From positions 3,224,001-3,288,000 of the forward strand of contig NZ_CP058579.1 of the NCBI RefSeq assembly GCF_013402875.1: a stretch of 64,000 bases of DNA, written 5' to 3'. The stretch's first letter is position 1. Each line of letters opens with the position of its first letter. Shown here in pieces: positions 13,181-22,242 of this stretch. This DNA comes from Halorarum salinum. GTDB taxonomy: Archaea > Halobacteriota > Halobacteria > Halobacteriales > Haloferacaceae. Both the position numbers and the translations under genes were made by a program. The notes beneath the pieces are model-generated. The model made no database searches. It was not told the DNA's origin and saw only the letters and a list, made by a program, of their open reading frames with translations.

Positions 13181-15622
13181 CTAATCGGACGTCGTCCGTG
13201 CGGGTAGCGAGAACGAGAACGTCGTCCCGTCACCCGGCTTCGAGTCGACCCAAATCTCGCCTCCATGGCGCTCGACGATTCGCTTGCACATCGCGAGCCC
13301 GATCCCCGTTCCGGCGTGCTCGTCGCGACTGTGAAGGCGTTGGAAGATCTCGAAGATGCGATCCCGGTGATCGAGGTCGATGCCGATCCCCTCGTCGTTA
13401 ACCGATAGGATCCACTCGCCGCCGACTCGTTCGGTCGACACATGGACTCGGGGTGGAGCATCGCCGCTGTATTCGATGGCGTTCTCCAGGATGTTCTGGA
13501 ACACTTGGTGGAGTTGGATGGCGTCGCCCTCGACCGTAGGCAACTCTTCGCTCGTGATTCGGGCGTCCTGTTCCTCGATCCGTATCTGAAGATCGGCTAG
13601 GACGTCCTCGAGGACGGCATCCAGGTCGACCGGTTCGAACGGGTCCCCCTCCGTTTCAACCCGGGAGTATTCGAGCAGAGCGTCGATCATCTCGCTCATC
13701 CTGTCGGCACCATCCACGGCGAACTCGATGAACTCCCTCCCGTCCTCGTCGAGTGCGTCGGCGTAGCGACGCTCGATCAACTGGAGGTAGCTCGACACCA
13801 TCCGGAGTGGCTCCTGGAGGTCGTGGGAGGCGGCGTACGCGAACTGTTCGAGGCGCTCGTTCGAGTCCTGCAACTTACGCTGGAAGGTCTTCCGTTCGGT
13901 GACGTCCCGCGCCACGCCTACCATCCGCGTCGAGCCGTCCTCGTCCCGGATGGGCCGACCCGGAACTTCGATCCACCGCTCTTCCCCGTCCCGATCGATA
14001 CGGATCTCGTCGGACTTCGGCTCGCCGGTTTCGAGTGATTCCCTGATCCCCTCTTCGACCTGCTTTCGGTCGTCCGGATGGACGATCTCGATGAAGTCAT
14101 CCCAGTTCTCGACGGAGGTCCCGTACAACGACTCCGCCGAGGGATGGAACGACGTCCGATTTCGGTCGACGTTCCAGTCCCAGACGATCGCATCCGTGGC
14201 GTCGAGGGCAAACTCCATCCGATCCCGGACACGCTGGAGTTCCCGTTCGCGTTCTTTTCGCTCGGTGACGTCCTGGACGGCCCCGCGGAGCGAAACGACC
14301 TCCCCGTCCTCGACGTCCGGCTCACCGATGATTCGGAGCCAGCGCACGTCGCGGCTGGGCGTTCGGAACCGACTTTCTACATCGAAGGGTTCGCCGGATC
14401 GAAGCGCCTCTTCGACGGAACGTTCGACGATCGGTCGGTCCTCATCGTGGTAGACGTCGAGAGCTTCGTGCAGTGGCGGCTCTTCGTCGGAGGAGACCTC
14501 CAGAATATCGAAGAGGTGGTCGGTCCAGAACACGCCACGCGTGTCCGGGTCGATCTCCCAACCGCCGATGTCCGCGATGCGTTCCGCCCGCTCCAGGAGA
14601 TCGTACACCCGTTCGAGCTCCCTTTCGCGCACTTTGCGTCGGGTAACGTCCTCGAAATACACGGAGAGGCCGGACTGGGAGGGGTACACCCGGACCATCG
14701 TCCAGACGTCGAGCGGCTCCGAGTAGCGCTCGAATCTCATCGGTTCCTGCGTCGTGAACGCCTCTTCAAACCGCTCGAAGAGCGGGTCCGATTCGTCGAC
14801 GTCAAACACGTCCCACGGTCTCCGACCGATGAGGTTCCTTGCCGGCTCGCCAAGGTACGCTACGGCGTGATCGTTCACGTATTCGTACCTGAACTCGTCG
14901 TCAAGCGCGTAGAAGGCGTCGCCGATTCGCTCGAACACGTCGTCGAGTTCCCGTTCAAGTTCGTCCCGCTGGCGTTGGAGCCGCTCGGCCTGTTTTTCGA
15001 GTTGCTGCTCGTACTCACGCCGATCAGTCATGTCCCGCGTGACCTTGGTGAATCCCCGGAGCGTGCCGTCGTCTCGGATGGCAGTGATCGTGACGTTCGC
15101 CCAGAAGCGCGAGCCGTCTTCCCTGACCCGCCATCCTTCGTCCTCGACGCGGCCCTCGGTCACGGCGGTTTCGAGATTTCGAGCGGGAACGCCATCATCG
15201 ACGTCGTCGTCGGTGTAGAACGTCGAGACGTGTTTGCCAACGATCCCCGCTTCGGCATAACCCTTGATCCGCTCGGCGCCGTCGTTCCAGCTGATGATTC
15301 GGCCCTCGGGATCGAGCATGAAGATGGCGTAGTCCTTGACCGCTCTCACGAAGGCCCCGAGCTGCTTGCTGGCTGCATCTTGACGACCTCTACCACCTCC
15401 CTCGGTGGTCCACCAAACTCGGATCGAACCATCGATCCGTTTGCTTTGTAATTCACCCCGTTCGGCGAGTTCCTCGAGATGACGGTGCGCTGTCTCCGGC
15501 GTACAGCTGAGGAACTCGGTGACTTCCGTGATCGACACCGGATTCGTCGGCGGCTCTAATTGGCTGAAGAATCCACGGAGATCATCGATAGACGTCCCTG
15601 GAGGTGGGTCCGAGGTTCCCAT
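13181..15622 (-). CDS. Multi-PAS sensor histidine kinase with N-terminal HTH
   Basis: 813 residues, soluble. Residues ~25-72 are a winged-helix-like segment (SITEVTEFLSCTPETAHRHL). Four PAS/PAC units follow (about 90-210, 235-345, 350-465 and 470-590). Then come HisKA with the phosphorylated His near residue 600 (ASHDLQEPLRMVSSYLQLIE) and an HATPase domain with N box (NILENAIEYS), G1 (NDEGIGID) and G2 (HAGTGIGLAMCKRI). No TM segment is visible, so it senses an internal signal such as redox or light through PAS. The promoter side (15623-15789) contains the second copy of the 20-bp repeat. No partner regulator is adjacent; the receiver-PAS protein at 9607 is a candidate partner by proximity only. 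Confidence 0.9.
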   Translation of the reverse strand: MGTSDPPPGTSIDDLRGFFSQLEPPTNPVSITEVTEFLSCTPETAHRHLEELAERGELQSKRIDGSIRVWWTTEGGGRGRQDAASKQLGAFVRAVKDYAIFMLDPEGRIISWNDGAERIKGYAEAGIVGKHVSTFYTDDDVDDGVPARNLETAVTEGRVEDEGWRVREDGSRFWANVTITAIRDDGTLRGFTKVTRDMTDRREYEQQLEKQAERLQRQRDELERELDDVFERIGDAFYALDDEFRYEYVNDHAVAYLGEPARNLIGRRPWDVFDVDESDPLFERFEEAFTTQEPMRFERYSEPLDVWTMVRVYPSQSGLSVYFEDVTRRKVRERELERVYDLLERAERIADIGGWEIDPDTRGVFWTDHLFDILEVSSDEEPPLHEALDVYHDEDRPIVERSVEEALRSGEPFDVESRFRTPSRDVRWLRIIGEPDVEDGEVVSLRGAVQDVTERKERERELQRVRDRMEFALDATDAIVWDWNVDRNRTSFHPSAESLYGTSVENWDDFIEIVHPDDRKQVEEGIRESLETGEPKSDEIRIDRDGEERWIEVPGRPIRDEDGSTRMVGVARDVTERKTFQRKLQDSNERLEQFAYAASHDLQEPLRMVSSYLQLIERRYADALDEDGREFIEFAVDGADRMSEMIDALLEYSRVETEGDPFEPVDLDAVLEDVLADLQIRIEEQDARITSEELPTVEGDAIQLHQVFQNILENAIEYSGDAPPRVHVSTERVGGEWILSVNDEGIGIDLDHRDRIFEIFQRLHSRDEHAGTGIGLAMCKRIVERHGGEIWVDSKPGDGTTFSFSLPARTTSD

Positions 15623-15769
15623 CGTCCCTGCTTAAAGCGTGAGGGAATAAGCTCTTGGTGGAACCGATGTCGTTCCGTTCAGGCCTGAGAATCCCAACGA
15701 GATGCACGCGATGGATCCCCCTCGGACTTTCCACCGGAATTTGATAACGAGGGGCGTTAGCGACTCTAC

Positions 15770-15789
15770 CCGTACGTGGCGACTCGTGG
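15770..15789. repeat. 20-bp direct repeat, copy 2 (upstream of kinase)
   Basis: Identical to 12923-12942 and in the same orientation, about 2.85 kb apart. It lies about 150 bp upstream of the kinase start. Confidence 0.7.
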
Positions 15790-15817
15790 AGTCGCCTGAA
15801 CTGGAGTGATTTCCGAG

Positions 15818-16206
15818 GCTCGATTACTCTCAGGAACCCGAAGTCGCGTGGCCCCTTCGCCGATGGGTCAACACCCGCTTCGAGCGCCACCTTCGCAGCC
15901 TCGGCAGAACTCCCCTTCCGGGACTGGCTCGAGATCGCCGGATGTCGGAACCAGCGACACTCGAGGCCCCACGGAAATCGTCACGAACGTGACCGTCCAA
16001 CGAACGTCCGCGTCGTCGACGACGTCGATCGAAACCCACCGAAGGGACTCGCGACCGCGCACCGTGTCGCCGCGCCGCTCGTCGACGGGGAGGGGACCGA
16101 TCGCGAAGGGGAGTTCGACGACCTCGACGACGGGGACGCCGCTTTCGTCGAACCGACGAGCCTTCGGCCCGGAACGAGAAGACGAAAACCGTCCTCCGGG
16201 ACGGGG
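15818..16206 (-). pseudogene. Frameshifted relic of an unknown protein gene
   Basis: Downstream of the pilin gene, on the same strand, protein-like sequence is spread over several frames. One frame gives VPEDGFRLLVPGRRLVG. A second gives FDESGVPVVEVVELPFAIG followed by SLRWVSIDVVDDADVRWTV and TFVTISVGP to PVPEGEF. A third gives AEAAKVALEAGVDPSAKG and FGFLRVIEP. Codon bias matches haloarchaeal coding DNA in each stretch, and the junctions are near 16150 and 15915. I do not recognise the family. It may be a decayed gene or, less likely, carry sequencing indels. A short product from GTG 16062 to 15868 could also exist. Confidence 0.45.
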
Positions 16207-16209
16207 AGG

Positions 16210-16641
16210 TCAGTTCGGCGTGCTACCTTCCGCGAGCGCCTGGGAGTTGCTCCCATCGGGTGAGGTCCAGATCACGCTCACGTCCGTCCCGTTATCGACG
16301 GGATCGAGCGTGGCGGAGCTCCCGGTGCTGATGCCCGCGTCCTCGAAGTCCTCGAATCCCGATTCGTTCGTCCCGTCGCTCAGCGTGACGTTGTTCGCGT
16401 TATCCTGGCTAATGGTGGCACCGCCCCTGTGAGTCGCCGTCACGTTGTACGAGTTCCCGCCCGTTTCGTCGTAATCGAAGTCGAAGTTCGCGTTCGGCGC
16501 GGTGTCGCCTAAACTGTTCCCGAGTCCGAGGACGAACGTCCCGATAACTGCCGCGAGAATGACCGTGATCGCGACCATGAGAATGACACCGATGACGGGT
16601 GAGACGGCGCGACCGTCCGTGAAGACCTCCGTGAGCTTCAT
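16210..16641 (-). CDS. Type IV pilin (Pilin_N / PilA-like)
   Basis: 143 residues. The N-terminus [20 protein letters not shown] is a class III signal with predicted cleavage by prepilin peptidase after Ala12. The long hydrophobic helix ([20 protein letters not shown]) is nearly identical to haloarchaeal adhesion pilins. The remaining ~110 residues are Asn/Asp/Thr-rich with several N-glycosylation sequons. Secreted subunits of this type assemble into surface adhesion pili, and the helix can also signal biofilm or planktonic state in Haloferax. A TATA box 30 bp upstream gives a near-leaderless transcript. No pilus assembly genes are present here. Confidence 0.9.
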   Translation of the reverse strand: MKLTEVFTDGRAVSPVIGVILMVAITVILAAVIGTFVLGLGNSLGDTAPNANFDFDYDETGGNSYNVTATHRGGATISQDNANNVTLSDGTNESGFEDFEDAGISTGSSATLDPVDNGTDVSVIWTSPDGSNSQALAEGSTPN

Positions 16642-16666
16642 TTCCTACCTGTATTGAAATGTAGCT

Positions 16667-16675
16667 AATATAAAT
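16667..16675 (-). promoter_or_regulatory. TATA box of the pilin gene
   Basis: The plus strand reads AATATAAAT (minus ATTTATATT), centred 30 bp before the pilin ATG. This is typical haloarchaeal spacing for a leaderless mRNA. Confidence 0.65.
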
Positions 16676-16815
16676 GTATTCGTCGGAACGTTTGTGGCGT
16701 CGGACCGCCGTGAGCCCGTGAAACCGCCCTCCGACGCGCCCTGGAATCCGGAGGCAGAACGTCCCGATCGATGCCGAGACACTTACGGCCCCCTCCTGCG
16801 ACGGCCCTGACACGA

Positions 16816-17637
16816 ATGGCGACGCCCTCCACCCCCGCGGACCCCGTAGACGGCGCCGACCGGCCCGACGGCTACCTCGATCACCTCTCGCGCGGCGCCG
16901 ACGCCGTCGGCGAGGCGCCGTACCTGATCCTGGTCACCCTCTGCAGCGCGCTGCTCGGGTTCGGCAGGGCCGACGCGGTGGTCGAGAGCGACCAGTTCGT
17001 CTCGCTCACCCTCGGGCTCCCCTCCCCCACTCCCGACGTCTGGGCGTTCCTGAACGCCGCACCGCCGGTCGGCGTGACCGAGGGCGTCGTTCGGACCGTG
17101 GGCGCCGGCGAGGCGGGGGCGTTCCTCCTCGGGGCCGTCGTGCGCGCCGCGCTCGGCGCCGGCCTGCTCGGCGTCCTCGCCGGCGTCATCGGCGAGCGCG
17201 AGCGCCCCCCGTTCCCGGCGGCCGTCCGCCGACACTTCCTCCCGGTCCTCGTCTACGAAGTCGTCGTCCTGTTGGGGGTTCTGCTGCTCGCGCTCCTCGC
17301 GGTCGCAAGCGGCGGGAACGCGGCCGTCGTGTTCGTCGGCATCCTGCTCGGACTCGCCGTCCTGTACGCCATCTACGGGGTCCCCTTCGTCGCCGTCGTC
17401 CGGAACTGCGGCTTCGGCACGGCGCTGGACCGCACCGTCTCGCTCGCCGGCACGGCCCCGTACGCGCTGTTCACCGTCGGATACGCGCTGACCGTGCTCG
17501 CGTTCTCGCCCGTCGTGAGCGTGCTGGCGTACGGTGGCGGACTGCCGGGACTCCTCCTCGCCGCCGTCGTCGCCGCCCCCGTCGGAGCCGTCCTCGCCGG
17601 CGCCGTCACGTCGTTCTTCCTGTCCGTCGCCGAGTGA
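16816..17637 (+). CDS. Uncharacterised multi-pass membrane protein
   Basis: 273 residues from ATG 16816; an extension to 16771 exists but has a Pro/Arg-rich shadow-like N-terminus. About six hydrophobic segments are seen (near 35-55, 95-125, 140-165, 168-190, 210-235 and 240-270), Ala/Val/Leu/Gly-rich with few charged residues between them. No transporter or enzyme signature is visible. It ends just before the convergent acetyltransferase gene. Similar unnamed permease-like membrane proteins are widespread in haloarchaea. Confidence 0.65.
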   Translation: MATPSTPADPVDGADRPDGYLDHLSRGADAVGEAPYLILVTLCSALLGFGRADAVVESDQFVSLTLGLPSPTPDVWAFLNAAPPVGVTEGVVRTVGAGEAGAFLLGAVVRAALGAGLLGVLAGVIGERERPPFPAAVRRHFLPVLVYEVVVLLGVLLLALLAVASGGNAAVVFVGILLGLAVLYAIYGVPFVAVVRNCGFGTALDRTVSLAGTAPYALFTVGYALTVLAFSPVVSVLAYGGGLPGLLLAAVVAAPVGAVLAGAVTSFFLSVAE

Positions 17638-17660
17638 GTCGACCGACGCGATCGACCGAC

Positions 17661-18890
17661 TCAGAACCCCTCGCGGAGGAACGGCTCGGTCCTCGGGAAC
17701 GCTGCTTCGAGCGTCCCTTTCGCATCCACGCTCCCGGACGCGACCGTCACGTGGCCGAGTTCGACCAGCCGCTCGACCGGGTGTGAGCCGACGGCGAGAC
17801 GCGAGAGCGCGCCGATCCCGATCGACACGTCCGGCTCCGCCTCGGCTGGCTCGCACGCGGCCGTCCCGCCGTCCACGGACAGCCGAAACGTCCGGTCGTT
17901 CCACTCGCAGTGATCGTCGGCCACTGCGAGGACCACCTCCCCGTCGACCCCCGTCGGGTACTCGAGCGCCTCCAGTCCGGCACGGACGTCCACGAGCCTG
18001 AACATCGGCCCCGGCCGTACCGTCGTCTCGACGGCCCTCGGATCGCCGAGCCGATCGAAGAGTCGAACGTCCGCCCGATCGACGATCCGAACGCGCTCGA
18101 CCTGCGAGTCGTGGTTCCGGCAGAACCGCAGGAGGTGTCCGCGCGCGTCGTCGTCGACGCCGACGAACTCCCGGACCTCGAGGGTCTTCCCGTCCTCCTC
18201 GCCCTCGTCGGCGGCGACGGAGTAGACCAGATACCCCCGGAGCCGTCCGTCACGTTCCCAGCCGTACACGAACGGGTCGACCTCCCACGACTGGAACACC
18301 CTGGTTCGCCACCAATCCTCGGTCCGATCGAGCGCGAGCGGCTCCGTCGCCGCGGCGCCGTGAACGGCGTCGAGCCGTTCCCAGTCGTCCGGGCGGAGAC
18401 GAACGAACTCGCCGGCCGGCTCGGGCACCGCCCCGTCCAGATCCCCCGGCGGGACCGTCAGGCGCGAGTAGTCGTTCACCCGCGCGTAGCCGAGCCGCCG
18501 GTAGAACGGGTACTCGAACGGCCACAGCGCCGCGAACGCGACGCCCTCCGACCGGTACTCCGCGTGGAGCGCCGCGAGCATGGTACGCACGACGCCCCGC
18601 CGCCGGTGTTCGGGCGGCGAGGCGACCGCCGACACGCCGCCGAGCGGACGAAACTCCCCGCGGATCCGGGCACGGAAGTCGTACGAACCACAGACGGCGA
18701 GCAGGTCCTCGGCCTTCCGTTCCTCGACCGGCGTTCCCGGTGCGGCGTCGTACATCCCGCGCCGCCGGAACGACGCCGGACGGTCCGGCCCCTCGCGGTC
18801 GGGATCCGGCCCTCGTTCGGGCGCGAACGCGTACGAGAGCGTTCGTCCGTACGCCTCCTCGTGTTCGGCGGGGACCTCGGCGTACTCCAT
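17661..18890 (-). CDS. Eis-like GNAT N-acetyltransferase
   Basis: 409 residues, the normal length of the Eis family. The first GNAT unit has the acetyl-CoA motif VSAVASPPEHRRRGVVRTML (near residue 85-105) and the ALWPFEYPFYRRLGY signature. A second degenerate GNAT unit follows (about 155-285). The C-terminal ~100 residues resemble a sterol-carrier (SCP2-like) domain. Bacterial Eis proteins acetylate amines at several positions; the substrate here is unknown. The start was set at ATG 18890 rather than the longer frame to 18974 because MEYAEVPAEHEEAYGRTL aligns with typical starts. It is convergent with the membrane protein at 16816. Confidence 0.8.
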   Translation of the reverse strand: MEYAEVPAEHEEAYGRTLSYAFAPERGPDPDREGPDRPASFRRRGMYDAAPGTPVEERKAEDLLAVCGSYDFRARIRGEFRPLGGVSAVASPPEHRRRGVVRTMLAALHAEYRSEGVAFAALWPFEYPFYRRLGYARVNDYSRLTVPPGDLDGAVPEPAGEFVRLRPDDWERLDAVHGAAATEPLALDRTEDWWRTRVFQSWEVDPFVYGWERDGRLRGYLVYSVAADEGEEDGKTLEVREFVGVDDDARGHLLRFCRNHDSQVERVRIVDRADVRLFDRLGDPRAVETTVRPGPMFRLVDVRAGLEALEYPTGVDGEVVLAVADDHCEWNDRTFRLSVDGGTAACEPAEAEPDVSIGIGALSRLAVGSHPVERLVELGHVTVASGSVDAKGTLEAAFPRTEPFLREGF

Positions 18891-18998
18891 GGAACGCGTC
18901 GAGACGCCCAGCTCATAGCCCTTTCGCGGGGTAGCGACATGAGGACACTCGGCACGCCGAACCGAGGGGTTCACCTGTCGGGCACCCCGACGTGGGGT

Positions 18999-19253
18999 AT
19001 GAGCGACTCCGACGACGGGTGGCGTGCGCGGGTCACGCGAGACCGCCTCCTCCTCGCGACCGTCCTGCTGGTCGGCATCGCCGGAACCGGGATCGTCAGA
19101 CGGCTGCTTGGCCTGATCGGCTACAACGAGCTCGGTCGGATCGTGTTCATCCTGGGCTACGGCGGCACCGTGTTCGTCGTCTGGTACGGGTGGATCCGGC
19201 CGCTCGACATCACCGGGCCGAGCGGCCGCTCCGACCGCGACCGGGAGGAGTGA
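18999..19253 (+). CDS. Small two-TM membrane protein
   Basis: 84 residues starting MSDSDDGWRARVTRDRLL. Two hydrophobic helices (about 18-34 and 45-65) are separated by NELGRI, and the tail is charged (SDRDREE). The start is ATG 18999, only a short distance from the divergent acetyltransferase start. No family recognised. The length and composition are typical of haloarchaeal conserved membrane peptides. Confidence 0.55.
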   Translation: MSDSDDGWRARVTRDRLLLATVLLVGIAGTGIVRRLLGLIGYNELGRIVFILGYGGTVFVVWYGWIRPLDITGPSGRSDRDREE

Positions 19254-19347
19254 GCCGTCCCGCGGCCGTCTCCGCCCGCGATACGGCCGGAACGGTGCCG
19301 AAAGAACGGAACGTTAATGCGGGCCCCGAAGCCACGTCGTGGTAAGA

Positions 19348-19596
19348 ATGCTGCCGCTACAGGTCATCGACAGTTTTCTGCTCGATTACAACGTTGGGCA
19401 GGCGCTCCTGCTCGGGTTCGTTCTCACGACGGTGGCGACGCTGCCGCTCTCGCGGAAGGTGCTCGCGCTCAACACGATCCTGTTCGGCGTCGTGTTCATG
19501 CTGACGCCGCAGTCGCTCGTCCCCGTCCACTACCTGTTCCTCGGGATCGTGCTCGTCGTCGTCGGCCCGCTCCTGTACGTCACGGCCCGCGACTAG
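19348..19596 (+). CDS. Small three-TM membrane protein
   Basis: 82 residues from ATG 19348; a GTG at 19339 would add three residues. Three closely packed hydrophobic helices (about 12-30, 36-50 and 55-78) include SRKVLALNTILFGVVFML. No catalytic motif. It lies 57 nt upstream of homoserine kinase on the same strand and may share a transcript, but a functional link is not evident. Confidence 0.6.
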   Translation: MLPLQVIDSFLLDYNVGQALLLGFVLTTVATLPLSRKVLALNTILFGVVFMLTPQSLVPVHYLFLGIVLVVVGPLLYVTARD

Positions 19597-19652
19597 CGGT
19601 ACCGTTCGGTCGAACGCGAACCCTTTTCCCCGCGCTCTCACATCGCTTCGCC

Positions 19653-20528
19653 ATGGTCACCGCCCGCGCACCGGCAACCAGCGCGAACCTGGGGAGCGGG
19701 TTCGACACGTTCGGCGTCGCGCTCGAACGTCCCGCCGACGTCGTCACCGTCGAGCGCGCGGACGAGACGTCGATCGACGTCACGGGCGCGGGCGCTCAGT
19801 ACATCCCGGAGGACCCGGAGGGGAACACGGTCGGTGCGGTCGCGGAGGCGCTCGACGCCCCGGCCCACATCAGCATCGACAAGGGCGTTCGCCCCGCGTC
19901 GGGGCTGGGTTCGTCCGCGTCGTCCGCCGCCGCGGCCGCCGTCGCGCTGAACGAACTGTACGAACGCGGATACTCACGCGAGGGGCTGGTCCCCGTCGCC
20001 GCGAAGGGGGAGGCCGTCGTCTCCGGGGACGCCCACGCCGACAACGTGGCACCGTCGCTGCTCGGAGGCTTCACCGTCGTCCGCGGCGACGAGGTGACCC
20101 GTATCGACGCGGACGTCCCGCTCGTGGCGTGTCTCCCGGAGGTAGCAGTCTCGACGCGAGACGCTCGCAGGGTGGTGCCCGACTCGATCTCGATGGACGA
20201 CCACGTCGAGACGGTCGGGAACGCCGCGGCGCTCACGGCCGGGATGTGCCGGTCGGACCCGACGCTCGTCGGCGCCGGGATGGACGACCCGGTCGTGACG
20301 CCGGCGCGCGCCGACCTGATCACCGGCTACGAGTCGGTTCGCGAGATCGCGTTCGAGGCGGGCGCCACCGGCGTCACCGTGAGCGGCGCGGGGCCGTCGC
20401 TGCTCGCGGTCTGTCACCCGGAGAAGTGCCGGGCGGTCGCCGGCGCGATGGTCGAAGCGTTCGCCGACGCCGGCGTCGGCGCGCGCGCCTACCAGACGCG
20501 CGTCGGCCGCGGGGCGACGCTCCTGTAG
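19653..20528 (+). CDS. thrB: Homoserine kinase
   Basis: 291 residues of the GHMP kinase family. Motif 1 is ATSANLGSGFDTFGVAL. The ATP-binding loop is PASGLGSSASSAAAA (about 88-102), and motif 3 is GVTVSGAGPSLLAVC near residue 240. It phosphorylates L-homoserine to O-phosphohomoserine for threonine synthesis. The start ATG 19653 gives the family's usual N-terminus (MVTARAPATSANLG). Threonine synthase is not in the window. It ends head-to-head with the DCC protein gene, whose stop is immediately adjacent (20528/20529). Confidence 0.93.
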   Translation: MVTARAPATSANLGSGFDTFGVALERPADVVTVERADETSIDVTGAGAQYIPEDPEGNTVGAVAEALDAPAHISIDKGVRPASGLGSSASSAAAAAVALNELYERGYSREGLVPVAAKGEAVVSGDAHADNVAPSLLGGFTVVRGDEVTRIDADVPLVACLPEVAVSTRDARRVVPDSISMDDHVETVGNAAALTAGMCRSDPTLVGAGMDDPVVTPARADLITGYESVREIAFEAGATGVTVSGAGPSLLAVCHPEKCRAVAGAMVEAFADAGVGARAYQTRVGRGATLL

Positions 20529-21044
20529 CTACCCGGACCCGTCGAGCCCCTCGAGCGCCCGTTCCGCGAAGCGTTCGCGGAGTTCAGGCGGCGGAAGCTG
20601 GCACTCGTCGGTCCGGCCGAACACCCGATAGCGATTGGCCGCGACGAGGTCGTAGGTGGCGTCGCGCAGTCGCTCGGGGAGGAACAGGAGCGGCCGGAAC
20701 AGCGGCCACGGCCCGTCGAGCCCCCGGGCGACGCGGAGTGCCGCCGTCGACTTCTCGTACGCCTCGTCCCCCTCCACGAGCACGAAGGAGTCGAACTCCC
20801 CGGCGTCGATGCCGTGTCGCTCCAGCAACGCCCGACCCACCGCGGACTGGAGCGGCGCGAACCGGAACGTTCCGGCGTCGTCGAACCGCACGACGAACCG
20901 CACGATCCCGTTACAGAGGTTGCACACCCCGTCGAACAGGAGGACGGGGTGCTCGGACGCGTCCAGGTCCGCGAGCGGGTCCTCGACGGCGTCGTCCGCG
21001 GACCCGCCCGTGGAGCCGTCAGCTTCGTCGTCCACGTCGCTCAT
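20529..21044 (-). CDS. DCC-family thiol-disulfide oxidoreductase (DUF393)
   Basis: 171 residues. After an acidic ~30-residue extension, LLFDGVCNLCNGIVRFVVRF carries the DGxCxLC signature that names the family. The C-terminal half contains ALRVARGLDGPWPLF and a conserved RDATYDLVAANRYRVFG block. The fold is thioredoxin-like, with CxxC as the predicted redox site. Family members are poorly characterised thiol-redox proteins. Its stop codon abuts that of thrB on the other strand. Confidence 0.85.
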   Translation of the reverse strand: MSDVDDEADGSTGGSADDAVEDPLADLDASEHPVLLFDGVCNLCNGIVRFVVRFDDAGTFRFAPLQSAVGRALLERHGIDAGEFDSFVLVEGDEAYEKSTAALRVARGLDGPWPLFRPLLFLPERLRDATYDLVAANRYRVFGRTDECQLPPPELRERFAERALEGLDGSG

Positions 21045-21226
21045 CGTCTGGGGTAGGCCGTGCTGACGGATGAATCTGGCTGGCAGGCGGCGTCGACCTC
21101 CGCCGGGCGGCGTGCCGCGCGACCGCGGACCGCCCGGCGGCGACTCGTCAGGTCACGGGGGAGATGGCCCCGTCATCGGTCAAAAGGGTTCGGCAGCGGT
21201 CGGGAGGTGGTTCGCGATCGCGCGCC

Positions 21227-22132
21227 CTAGACGCCGCGGCCCTGGAGCTTCTCCTCCTCGGGCATCGTCTCGTTCGCCTGGCCCTTCATGCCCCGTCCGA
21301 TCCCCTTCGCGATCTCCTTCAGCGTCTCGGGGTCGTCGTAGTTGTTGACCGCGCGAACGACCGCCGAGCCCATCTTCTCGGGGTCCTCGGCGCCGAAGAT
21401 GCCAGACCCGACGAAGATGCCGTCACAGCCGAGCTGCATCATCAGCGCGGCGTCCGCGGGCGTCGCGATGCCGCCCGCCGCGAAGTTGACGACCGGCAGT
21501 CTGCCCATCTCGGCGGTCTCGTGGACCAGCTCGCGGGGCGCCTCGTTCTTCCGGGCCCACTCGTCGCGTTCCTCGAACGCCATCCCGGAGAGCTGTCGGA
21601 TGGATCGCTGGATCGACCGCTGGTGGGTCACGGCCTGGTTCACGTCGCCGGTGCCGGCCTCGCCCTTGGTGCGGATCATCGCGGCGCCCTCGTCGATGCG
21701 CCGGAGCGCCTCGCCGAGGTTCCGGGCGCCGCAGACGAACGGCGCGGTGAACTCGCGCTTGTCGATGTGGTAGCGCTCGTCGGCCGTGGTGAGCACCTCG
21801 GACTCGTCGAGCATGTCGGCGCCGGTCGCCTCGAGGATCTGCGCCTCGGCGGTGTGGCCGATGCGACACTTGCCCATCACCGGAATGGACACCTCGTCGA
21901 TGATCTCCTCGAGGAGGCCGGGGTCGGCCATCCTCGCGACGCCGCCCCGCTTGCGGATGTCCGCCGGAACCGCCTCCAGCGACATGACCGCGACCGCGCC
22001 CGCGTCCTCCGCGATGCGCGCCTGTTCCGGCTCCACCACGTCCATGATGACGCCGCCCTTCTGCATCCGCGCGAACCCCCGCTTCACGAGGTCGGTCCCG
22101 CGCTTGAGGTCTTCCAGATCCGTCTCGGTCAT
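21227..22132 (-). CDS. pdxS: Pyridoxal 5'-phosphate synthase lyase subunit
   Basis: 301 residues from ATG 22132, a TIM barrel of the PdxS/SNZ family. Signatures include [17 protein letters not shown] near the N-terminus, the [10 protein letters not shown] stretch, the lysine in [17 protein letters not shown] that forms the Schiff base, and [20 protein letters not shown]. With the glutaminase PdxT it makes PLP from ribose 5-phosphate, glyceraldehyde 3-phosphate and glutamine. pdxT is not in the window, as is common in haloarchaea. PLP made here would serve TrpB and other enzymes. Confidence 0.95.
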   Translation of the reverse strand: MTETDLEDLKRGTDLVKRGFARMQKGGVIMDVVEPEQARIAEDAGAVAVMSLEAVPADIRKRGGVARMADPGLLEEIIDEVSIPVMGKCRIGHTAEAQILEATGADMLDESEVLTTADERYHIDKREFTAPFVCGARNLGEALRRIDEGAAMIRTKGEAGTGDVNQAVTHQRSIQRSIRQLSGMAFEERDEWARKNEAPRELVHETAEMGRLPVVNFAAGGIATPADAALMMQLGCDGIFVGSGIFGAEDPEKMGSAVVRAVNNYDDPETLKEIAKGIGRGMKGQANETMPEEEKLQGRGV

Positions 22133-22242
22133 ACCTGATGGTACGAGGGCGCACACTTAACGAGTGCCCTTCGACCGGGGCGTCGTTTCGATGTGACAGT
22201 CGACCTCCCAGTCGACTCCGAGCGTCCGTATCCGGACGGGCG

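Noticed and set aside
12929-13207. 92-codon plus-strand frame before the kinase 3' end
   Set aside because: It overlaps the kinase terminus and the 20-bp repeat, with no conserved-looking block.
14078-15451. 457-codon plus-strand frame opposite the histidine kinase
   Set aside because: Antisense to well-supported PAS/HisKA coding sequence, and its translation has no domain-like blocks.
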